A DNA stretch of 8,891 nt from Anaerolineae bacterium (GTDB taxonomy: Bacteria; Chloroflexota; Anaerolineae; 4572-78; J111), in assembly GCA_020433785.1 (NCBI GenBank), contig JAGRCC010000767.1, positions 1 through 8,891 on the forward strand, given 5' to 3'. Made by a program: the position numbers and the translations under genes. Shown here in pieces: positions 1 through 4,825 of this stretch. Positions within the stretch are counted from its first letter, which is position 1, and the number at the start of each line of letters is the position of its first letter. Under the pieces are notes generated by a model. That model saw only the letters and a list, made by a program, of their open reading frames with translations, had not been told where the DNA came from and ran no database searches.

Positions 1-47
1 CTCATTATTCTTGACACATTCCAAACCTGCAAGGTCTCATCGGGAAG

Positions 48-1817
48 TTAAGTACAATTAAGCACTCGCATCGCATCGTGTACACTAAGATGAATATGAT
101 CGCCCCCCACATCGTCCGCAAAGCCGATAGCTTGCAGGCGATCCATAACCGGCCCCTTAATATCGGTCAAGTGGAACTCGACCCCGGCGTCACGCAGCTC
201 TTTCATCATCGACTCAAGCGTTTCCAGCGCGCTGGAGTCGATGAAGTTAACGGCAACGCCGATCAGAACCAGGTGTTTAACCTCCGGCCGGTCGGCCACC
301 ATTTGCAGCACGGTGTCTTCCAGATACTTGGTGTTGGCAAAGTAGAGGCTCTCATCAACGCGGATGGTTAGCACGTGCGGGCAGGTTTTAACCGGGTGAC
401 GCAGCACGTTCCGATATGTTTCGCTGTCACCCAGGCGGCCTACAATGGCCATATGCGGCCGGCTGGTCCGCCAGATATACAGCAGGATAGCCGCTGCCGC
501 GCCAACCAAAATCCCGGTTTCAATCCCCACAGCCAGCACCGCCCCAAAGGTCACGATCATCGAGACCGCATCAGGTTTGTTGTAACGCCAGACGTGCTTA
601 AACGCCGTCACATCGATCAATCCAACCACGGCCACAATGATGATTGCCGCCAGCACCGCTTTGGGCAAGAAGTAAAAAATCGGGGTAAGAAAGACCACAG
701 TCAGCCCAATTAGCAGTGCAGTGATGATCGACGCCAGGCCGGTATTGGCCCCGGCCGCAAAATTGACCACCGATCGACTAAACCCGCCGGTAACCGGGTA
801 GCCGCCGGTAAAGGTAGCCCCAAAGTTAGCCGCCCCCAGCGCAATCAGCTCCTGATTGGCTTCCACCTTCTCGCGGCGTTTGCTGGCCAGCGATTTAGCC
901 ACGGAAATACTTTCCATATACCCCACGAAACTGATAGCCAAGGCGGTGGGCAGCAGCAGTTCCCACAGCGACAGATCAAAATAAGGCAGGCTCAACGGCG
1001 GCAACCCCGCCGGCACGTCACCCACAATCGAGACCCCGGCGGTCTGGTTTAACCCAAACAACCACACCACCAACGTACCGCCTAATACCACGATCAACGG
1101 CCCTGATTTAGTGATCGGCACCACCAGTTGATCGGCCACGCCCAGCCGTTTGAGATGCCGGCCTAGCCCCTGCTTGAAATAAAAGAGAACCGCGATACTA
1201 ACCACGCCGATAGCCACCGTAACCGGATTACTGGCGGTGAGATTCGTCGCGGCGTAGAGCACCACTTCATAAAACTGCTCGGTCGAGGGCATCGACAAGC
1301 CCAGCAAATGCTTGACCTGGCTAAAGCCGATGACGATGGCGGCGGCGCTGGTAAACCCGGCCAGCACCGGATGGCTCAGAAAGTTGACCAGAAACCCCAG
1401 CCGTACCAGCCCCATCACCAGTTGGATAATACCGACCAGAAAGGCCAGGGTGATTGCCAGGCGAACATACTCGCCGCTGCCCGTCTCGGCCAGCGGGGCG
1501 ACGCCGGTCGCCACCAGCAGCGAGACAATGGCCACCGGACCAACCGCCAGGGTACGACTGGTGCCCAACAGCCCATAAATAATCAACGGCACAATGCTGG
1601 CATACAGCCCGACCTCAGGCGGCAGTCCGGCCAGCAGGGCATAGGCCATCCCCTGCGGCACCAGCATAATCGTCACAATCAGGCCGGCCATCATATCCCC
1701 AACCAAATCCTCCCGCCGATAATTGACCAACCACTTCAAAAAAGGGAAATAGTGCGCCAGCGACCAACTTTTTGTTTTGCCGACAGGGGCAGCCGTATTG
1801 AGTGAGTTTAGAGCCAT
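48..1817 (-). CDS. SulP-family inorganic anion transporter with C-terminal STAS domain
   Basis: This is an inner-membrane secondary transporter of the SulP/SLC26 family, whose members move sulfate, bicarbonate or other anions; the substrate here cannot be told. The 589-aa product has the family layout: a long multi-helix membrane region (about residues 45-450) and a cytoplasmic STAS domain (about 481-585). The SulP signature begins at VPQGMAYALLAG (53-64) and continues through PPEVGLYAS. The conserved GGYPVTGGFSRS segment lies at 338-349. The STAS core contains NFIDSSAL (524-531), with the D-S-S of the phosphorylation-loop region retained. The length fits complete bacterial SulP proteins. I chose the ATG at 1817 over an in-frame ATG at 1874 because a GAGGA Shine-Dalgarno lies 9 nt upstream, the extra 19 residues do not look SulP-like, and a good promoter would start transcription between the two ATGs. 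The gene is divergent from the 2051/2182 genes and has no transport partner nearby. Confidence 0.95.
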   Translation of the reverse strand: MALNSLNTAAPVGKTKSWSLAHYFPFLKWLVNYRREDLVGDMMAGLIVTIMLVPQGMAYALLAGLPPEVGLYASIVPLIIYGLLGTSRTLAVGPVAIVSLLVATGVAPLAETGSGEYVRLAITLAFLVGIIQLVMGLVRLGFLVNFLSHPVLAGFTSAAAIVIGFSQVKHLLGLSMPSTEQFYEVVLYAATNLTASNPVTVAIGVVSIAVLFYFKQGLGRHLKRLGVADQLVVPITKSGPLIVVLGGTLVVWLFGLNQTAGVSIVGDVPAGLPPLSLPYFDLSLWELLLPTALAISFVGYMESISVAKSLASKRREKVEANQELIALGAANFGATFTGGYPVTGGFSRSVVNFAAGANTGLASIITALLIGLTVVFLTPIFYFLPKAVLAAIIIVAVVGLIDVTAFKHVWRYNKPDAVSMIVTFGAVLAVGIETGILVGAAAAILLYIWRTSRPHMAIVGRLGDSETYRNVLRHPVKTCPHVLTIRVDESLYFANTKYLEDTVLQMVADRPEVKHLVLIGVAVNFIDSSALETLESMMKELRDAGVEFHLTDIKGPVMDRLQAIGFADDVGGDHIHLSVHDAMRVLNCT

Positions 1818-1826
1818 GAATGTTAT

Positions 1827-1831
1827 TCCTC
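1827..1831 (-). promoter_or_regulatory. Shine-Dalgarno deciding the SulP start
   Basis: GAGGA on the minus strand lies 9 nt before the ATG at 1817. The upstream ATG at 1874 has only a G-run placed too close to it, so this site favours the shorter protein. Confidence 0.6.
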
Positions 1832-1867
1832 GTCTTTCAAAATAATCGCAAACCGTCTGCTGCCAGA

Positions 1868-1896
1868 ATAACATACCCCCTTAAAACATATGTAAA
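1868..1896 (-). promoter_or_regulatory. Candidate sigma70-type promoter of the SulP gene
   Basis: On the minus strand TTTACA (1896-1891, 5 of 6 to TTGACA) is followed after exactly 17 nt by TGTTAT (1873-1868, 4 of 6 to TATAAT). Transcription would start near 1861, giving a leader of roughly 45 nt before the ATG at 1817. That start excludes the upstream ATG at 1874. The match is by eye only, and promoter preferences in this phylum are not well fixed. Confidence 0.4.
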
Positions 1897-1956
1897 GCGC
1901 TGGTAAGGGTTGTGTAAGGAAAACAAAAAGGACTTTCGGGCAAAAAACATAGTACT

Positions 1957-1981
1957 AAAGTCACCTGAAATAAGTGACTTT
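1957..1981. repeat. Inverted repeat in the SulP/2051 divergent spacer
   Basis: AAAGTCAC (1957-1964) and GTGACTTT (1974-1981) form a perfect 8-bp dyad around a 9-nt centre. It lies in the spacer between the SulP gene and the plus-strand gene pair and could be an operator or a small hairpin. Its core words AGTCAC/GTGACT and AGTCACCT recur in the larger palindrome at 2751-2790. The rest of the spacer (1818-2050) shows no ORF or RNA gene that I can support, apart from the SulP promoter. Confidence 0.5.
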
Positions 1982-2050
1982 TGGCTCTACATAAATAAAG
2001 CTGACTGTGATATTCTTAACCTAACTACAATTTAAGCAACCCAATTGACC

Positions 2051-2164
2051 ATGACCCAAAGCACCGTCGACCGCCTCAATATTTGGTACCGCCGTGTCCA
2101 ACAATTCGCCGCCAAAGCCGAAAAACGTCTCAAAAAACGTCAACCTATTGAAGTAATGTTATAG
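2051..2164 (+). CDS. Possible 37-aa basic micro-protein upstream of the 182-aa gene
   Basis: This short ORF has an ATG at 2051 and a TAG at 2162-2164. The product is unrecognised: it begins MTQSTVDRLNIWYRR and has a strongly basic, helix-favouring second half (AAKAEKRLKKRQP). An in-frame TAA at 2033-2035 closes the frame just upstream. The stop lies 17 nt before the ATG of the 182-aa gene, whose Shine-Dalgarno sits in the gap, so the two could be cotranscribed and coupled. Both ORFs start with ATGACCCA. Against it being a gene: there is no clear Shine-Dalgarno before 2051 and the ORF is short. It could be a leader peptide, a small nucleic-acid- or membrane-binding protein, or chance. Confidence 0.4.
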   Translation: MTQSTVDRLNIWYRRVQQFAAKAEKRLKKRQPIEVML

Positions 2165-2168
2165 TTAC

Positions 2169-2174
2169 AAGGAG
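2169..2174 (+). promoter_or_regulatory. Strong Shine-Dalgarno for the 182-aa gene
   Basis: AAGGAG lies 7 nt before the ATG at 2182 and immediately after the micro-ORF stop. It is among the strongest ribosome-binding sites in the window and supports the 2182 gene as real. Confidence 0.75.
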
Positions 2175-2181
2175 TTTAATT

Positions 2182-2730
2182 ATGACCCACTATATTCATC
2201 GCAATGACCTTGACGAAATGGTCGTCGAGATTATCCATCTATCAACCAATTCCAGCCACACCATGTTGAACGACATCGAGATCGCGCAGCCCATCCTCAT
2301 GCAATATCTGGAGTACCTGGCCGATCATTCCCCGGTGAGTGACGATCCCTCTGTTTTCAGCCGGAGCGAGTACCGGTACATTTATTTGATCAGCATCGTG
2401 AGTATGAGACTGCTGATCGACAGCCGGCACTGGCCTGACGAGGTGAGTTGGGATGACATCAACGCCACCATTGCCGCCTCGCAGCCGGTAGCCAACGACA
2501 TTTTTGCCAACCCGGCCGACCTGTCTGACATCGTCCAGCGGCTGGCCGAAAACCACCCCGAACCGGAGCTACTGCTCTTTCTGAGCGACGCCTGCCACCA
2601 GCGGCTCGACGACAAACCTGACGAACCACCTATTCGCGTCAAATACCGCCCCACTGCATTTCTCATCTTCTACACGATTCTGATGTCTCTCCTTAACAAC
2701 AGCACCATTGAACAACCGGAAGTGAATTAA
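2182..2730 (+). CDS. Hypothetical protein, 182 aa, family not recognised
   Basis: I do not recognise this protein. The start is secure: ATG at 2182 with AAGGAG at ideal spacing. The product is acidic, looks mainly helical, and has no signal peptide. Visible points are a hydrophobic/aromatic stretch SEYRYIYLISIVSMRLLID around residues 61-79, an acidic proline-rich segment DDKPDEPPIRVKYRP near 142-156, and a hydrophobic segment AFLIFYTILMSLL near 158-170. That last segment could be a buried helix or a short membrane-associated helix; one such segment does not establish a membrane protein. No catalytic motif, zinc cluster or HTH is apparent. It follows the 37-codon ORF by 17 nt and is convergent with the phosphatase gene, with a large hairpin between them. 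It might be a soluble helical accessory protein, but any function would be a guess. Confidence 0.8.
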   Translation: MTHYIHRNDLDEMVVEIIHLSTNSSHTMLNDIEIAQPILMQYLEYLADHSPVSDDPSVFSRSEYRYIYLISIVSMRLLIDSRHWPDEVSWDDINATIAASQPVANDIFANPADLSDIVQRLAENHPEPELLLFLSDACHQRLDDKPDEPPIRVKYRPTAFLIFYTILMSLLNNSTIEQPEVN

Positions 2731-2733
2731 GTA

Positions 2734-2809
2734 GGCGTTACGCAAAAGCCAGGTGACAGTCACTTGACCGACAACAAGTGACTGTCACCTTTAGAACTGC
2801 GTATCACCG
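2734..2809. repeat. Nested inverted repeat with an imperfect outer arm
   Basis: An outer pair, GGCGTTACGCA (2734-2744) and TGCGTATCACC (2799-2809, complementary at 9 of 11 positions), encloses the perfect 15-bp palindrome at 2751-2790. The right outer arm overlaps the last codons and stop of the phosphatase gene. The two-layer symmetry resembles a small mobile palindrome (MITE- or REP-like), but no transposase or target duplication is evident. It may simply be a terminator with chance flanking symmetry. Confidence 0.4.
2751..2790. terminator. Perfect 15-bp hairpin between convergent genes, probable bidirectional terminator
   Basis: AGGTGACAGTCACTT (2751-2765) and its exact reverse complement AAGTGACTGTCACCT (2776-2790) flank a 10-nt loop. 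It lies 20 bases after the stop of the 182-aa gene and 13 bases beyond the stop of the convergent phosphatase gene, where a shared terminator is expected. On the plus strand TTT follows at once; on the minus strand CTTTTG follows two bases later. The T tracts are short, so termination efficiency is uncertain. The arm sequence is itself built from the GTGAC/GTCAC word. Confidence 0.6.
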
Positions 2810-3877
2810 CGTTACTATCGGCAAAAAGGTATAATAGGTTGACGGACTGGTGGCCGAAATAGTAAATGAGTCGATGATTTCCCCATCAATATTTTTAAAG
2901 TAACCCTGCGCTTTTCTAGGGTCGCCATCCACGTGGAAGGTAATAAACAGCGCGCCGTATTGAGCGCTCTGGTCAGATGTATAGATTTTTGCCCATTCTC
3001 CGGCGCATCCGTAAGGATACGTGGTGGGTAAACATCTAGCCTGATTGCGAGTGCCGAAGCCGGCTATGCCCGATACAAAAACAAAGGTGCGCCCGGCAGA
3101 GACGCAAACATCGGGATCGAGCGTCGCCGGGTCATCTTCACACGCCGGGTCAACCGTTTGGGTTTCAATTTGGCTCAAGGTTCGGGTGCGCTCGTAAGAA
3201 TGTTCGTGGCCCGTGGCGATAATGGCTCCCCCTTCACGACAGGCCTCGTAGGCGTCCCAGCCGACCTCATCAGGCTTACTCCCCACCTGCATCGCGCTTT
3301 GATTCTTGTGCCACGAGCAGATACGCCACAGGGAATTATCCGCCGCTAACTGCTCTTGTAGATAGCTGACATGATCGGAACCGAGCGTTCCTACCCCGGA
3401 AAGAATAAAGAACAAGCCCTGGTAATGGCAAGCAGAGTTAATCCCCAAATCGCCCACACAGGTCGCCTCCGAGATGCTATCCAATCGCGCTTGGAGCTTC
3501 TGCTGATAACCGGCCCATTGACTGACATCGTGATTGCCAACCGACGCAAAATAGGGGAACGATGCGCCCAAGCTGTCGGTAATCTGCTGATCCCAAGCAT
3601 CCGGATTATCCAGATAATCGAAATCGCCTTGATGTAACACCATCGCAGCCCCTTCACTTTGGATTAGATCAAGCACCGCCTGGGCGTCGGGGCCAAACCC
3701 CTGGTCGCCAATAAACGCGACCTTGAAATTAGGGGGCGGATGGGCCGGTTCTTCCGCATAAACGAGGGGCGGTCCGGGGTCTGGGTACAAAAGGGCCAAT
3801 AAGCTCGCCATTAGAGATATAAAAACGCACGTTCGCTGAAGCTGTTTCATGTGGATTAGGGTACGGATCAGGTTCAT
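2804..3877 (-). CDS. Secreted purple-acid-phosphatase-like metallophosphoesterase
   Basis: This is a calcineurin-type metallophosphoesterase of the purple acid phosphatase (PAP) group, expected to hydrolyse phosphate esters outside the cytoplasm with a dinuclear metal centre. All five PAP motifs occur in order in the 357-aa product: GDQG (57-60), GDFDY (84-88), GNHD (114-117), SWH (188-190) and GHEHSYER (223-230). These supply the seven expected ligands D58, D85, Y88, N115, H190, H224 and H226. The N-terminus is a signal peptide: basic residues, a hydrophobic core at about 18-31, and a likely cleavage after V-Y-A (41). The predicted mature part has eight cysteines (140, 150, 187, 213, 246, 258, 282, 291), consistent with disulfides in an exported protein. 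It ends in TYYTFLPIVTR. The ATG at 3877 has AAAGGA 7 nt upstream; the internal Met10 has none. The physiological substrate is unknown. Confidence 0.93.
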   Translation of the reverse strand: MNLIRTLIHMKQLQRTCVFISLMASLLALLYPDPGPPLVYAEEPAHPPPNFKVAFIGDQGFGPDAQAVLDLIQSEGAAMVLHQGDFDYLDNPDAWDQQITDSLGASFPYFASVGNHDVSQWAGYQQKLQARLDSISEATCVGDLGINSACHYQGLFFILSGVGTLGSDHVSYLQEQLAADNSLWRICSWHKNQSAMQVGSKPDEVGWDAYEACREGGAIIATGHEHSYERTRTLSQIETQTVDPACEDDPATLDPDVCVSAGRTFVFVSGIAGFGTRNQARCLPTTYPYGCAGEWAKIYTSDQSAQYGALFITFHVDGDPRKAQGYFKNIDGEIIDSFTISATSPSTYYTFLPIVTR

Positions 3878-3884
3878 GGGGTAA

Positions 3885-3890
3885 TCCTTT
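3885..3890 (-). promoter_or_regulatory. Shine-Dalgarno deciding the phosphatase start
   Basis: AAAGGA on the minus strand lies 7 nt before the ATG at 3877. The alternative start, Met10 at 3850, would give a more typical signal-peptide n-region but has no such site. Confidence 0.6.
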
Positions 3891-3963
3891 AGCGGAGTGT
3901 GATAACTTATAAGAAATCAAAAAAGAGCCACGAATGCTCGCAGCCCCAAGATTGCCTTTTTAT

Positions 3964-4038
3964 GGGAGCGACAAAGCTGGCTTTGTCATTTACGGTCAGG
4001 TCAAAGTAAACTTTGACGCTCCGGAGCTTTTACCGGAG
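3964..4038. repeat. Cluster of intergenic hairpins, possibly one branched structure
   Basis: This 75-bp stretch lies in the spacer between the EF-hand gene and the phosphatase gene. It holds GACAAAG-CTGG-CTTTGTC (3970-3987), GTCAAAGT-AA-ACTTTGAC (4000-4017), and the self-complementary GCTCCGGAGC (4018-4027), which can alternatively pair as CTCCGG (4019-4024) with CCGGAG (4033-4038). GGAGCG (3965-3970) can also pair with CGCTCC (4017-4022), closing the first two hairpins into a three-way junction. Since the EF-hand stop is at 4050 and transcription runs leftward, the cluster may stop or protect that transcript or form the phosphatase leader. No clear T tract follows. The remainder of the spacer 3878-4049 holds nothing else I can support. 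Confidence 0.55.
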
Positions 4039-4049
4039 ATCCCACCCTC

Positions 4050-4598
4050 TTATTCATACGGGCCGAAAAGCCCGTTGCCGGGGACATTCGGCTCGTCGAT
4101 CAAAAAGAAATTGGAGCCAAACTGGACAAATGTTAAGCGGGATATACGGCCGTCGCCGCTCAGATCCAGGTGAGCAAAGGCTTGGTCAGCCAGCCCTTCA
4201 TCCCCGCCCCAGGCCTTAAAAAAGCGCCGATAATCTTGGTCCGTAATTTGGCCATCCCCATCGAGATCGATGGTATCGAAGATGGCTCCAAACAGGCCGG
4301 CAATCACATCCAATGAAAAAAATTCTTCGGCCCGCTGGTTATCCGCCAGTCGAAGATATTCATCTAAAGACACTTTACCGTCCTCATTCTCATCAGCCGG
4401 CTGCCAAAAGGTGATCCAAATCTGGATATGCTTGGCCAGGATAGCCTCATACTCCGGCGAGTCAGGTGGCCATCCCCGTATTTCAGCCAGGTTCCGGGCG
4501 CACTGTTCCCAATCGTTTTGCTCCACAAACCCGTCCTGGTCAAGGTCTTGAAAGTGAAAATGTTTGGTCAACTTCTTCGTCATTGTTTCCGATGCCAT
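4050..4598 (-). CDS. EF-hand calcium-binding protein, calerythrin-like
   Basis: This is a cytoplasmic four-EF-hand protein of the prokaryotic calerythrin/sarcoplasmic-calcium-binding type, probably a calcium buffer or sensor. In the 182-aa product the loops are: EF1 DLDQDGFVEQND (18-29), EF2 DENEDGKVSLDE (69-80), EF3 DLDGDGQITDQD (111-122) and EF4 DLSGDGRISRLT (145-156). EF2 has the standard Glu at loop position 12, EF1 and EF3 have Asp, and EF4 has Thr, so EF4 is probably weak. There is no signal peptide. The C-terminal DEPNVPGNGLFGP resembles the DDPDAPGNWLFG ending I associate with bacterial members of this family. I start the gene at the ATG at 4598: AAAGGG lies 8 nt upstream and homologues begin close to the first EF-hand. 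The in-frame ATG at 4643 lacks a ribosome-binding site and lies upstream of a probable -10 box. The gene is divergent from the STAND regulator. Confidence 0.93.
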   Translation of the reverse strand: MASETMTKKLTKHFHFQDLDQDGFVEQNDWEQCARNLAEIRGWPPDSPEYEAILAKHIQIWITFWQPADENEDGKVSLDEYLRLADNQRAEEFFSLDVIAGLFGAIFDTIDLDGDGQITDQDYRRFFKAWGGDEGLADQAFAHLDLSGDGRISRLTFVQFGSNFFLIDEPNVPGNGLFGPYE

Positions 4599-4606
4599 GG
4601 GATTCG

Positions 4607-4612
4607 CCCTTT
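4607..4612 (-). promoter_or_regulatory. Shine-Dalgarno deciding the EF-hand start
   Basis: AAAGGG on the minus strand lies 8 nt before the ATG at 4598. Nothing comparable precedes the upstream ATG at 4643, so the 182-aa form is preferred over the 197-aa form. Confidence 0.6.
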
Positions 4613-4633
4613 CGCTGAGATAAGCTTTTCTCA

Positions 4634-4662
4634 AGTATATCATAGGCTGTTATGACATAAAA
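4634..4662 (-). promoter_or_regulatory. Candidate promoter and dyad upstream of the EF-hand gene
   Basis: On the minus strand TATACT (4639-4634, 5 of 6 to TATAAT) sits about 36 nt before the ATG at 4598, a sensible place for a -10 box. The -35 region 17 nt further up (TTTTAT) is poor. The perfect odd dyad TTATG-A-CATAA (4650-4660) overlaps this weak -35, which would suit an operator for an activator or repressor. The assignment is by eye and modestly supported. Confidence 0.3.
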
Positions 4663-4695
4663 GGGATAAGAAAAAATTTTTCAACCCCGCAGACC

Positions 4696-4711
4696 ACGAT
4701 GACAGCATCGT
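4696..4711. repeat. Short dyad in the EF-hand/regulator divergent spacer
   Basis: ACGATG (4696-4701) and CATCGT (4706-4711) form a perfect 6-bp inverted repeat around ACAG. It lies between two divergent genes, one of which encodes an XRE-type DNA-binding protein, so it is a candidate operator. A dyad this short can arise by chance. Elsewhere in the spacer 4599-4825 I see only the EF-hand promoter candidate and the AT-rich sequence ahead of the regulator start. Confidence 0.3.
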
Positions 4712-4813
4712 ACTTTCAATTAAGAAAAGGGTGAGAAAGTGGGGGAGCTACCCACAAGCCGCCCATAAAACCCCTTCCTTTTGGTACCCAATTATGATAA
4801 AATAGGGGTACAG

Positions 4814-4819
4814 AGAGGG
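4814..4819 (+). promoter_or_regulatory. Shine-Dalgarno deciding the regulator start
   Basis: AGAGGG lies 6 nt before the ATG at 4826. The reading frame is open back to a TTG at 4781, but that codon lies in an AT-rich, promoter-like region and has no ribosome-binding site. The 1099-aa form is preferred. Confidence 0.6.
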
Positions 4820-4825
4820 TGCAAA

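Noticed and set aside
11..16. TTGACA resembling a -35 box at the left edge
   Set aside because: No acceptable -10 sequence follows at 16-18 nt and no gene starts downstream on the plus strand.
1308..1805. Long plus-strand open frame (165 codons) opposite the SulP gene
   Set aside because: Its predicted product is rich in Gln, His, Asn and Arg, as expected for the complement of a hydrophobic membrane-protein gene, and it has no domain or ribosome-binding site. The SulP frame fully explains the stretch.
1818..1874. 19-codon N-terminal extension of the SulP protein from an ATG at 1874
   Set aside because: It lacks a usable Shine-Dalgarno, does not resemble SulP N-termini, and would lie upstream of the likely transcription start near 1861.
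2734..2809. Insertion-sequence end or attachment site at the nested palindrome
   Set aside because: No transposase or integrase gene, no visible target-site duplication and no second end within the window. Kept only as a repeat.
3934..4173. Plus-strand open frame of 79 codons across the hairpin cluster
   Set aside because: It runs through palindromic intergenic sequence and then antisense into the EF-hand gene, with no ribosome-binding site or recognisable product.
4599..4643. 15-codon N-terminal extension of the EF-hand protein
   Set aside because: The ATG at 4643 has no ribosome-binding site and the segment overlaps the best -10 candidate. The ATG at 4598 has AAAGGG at good spacing.
4781..4825. 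TTG start giving the regulator 15 extra residues
   Set aside because: A rare start codon, no Shine-Dalgarno, and an AT-rich promoter-like sequence. The ATG at 4826 is well supported.
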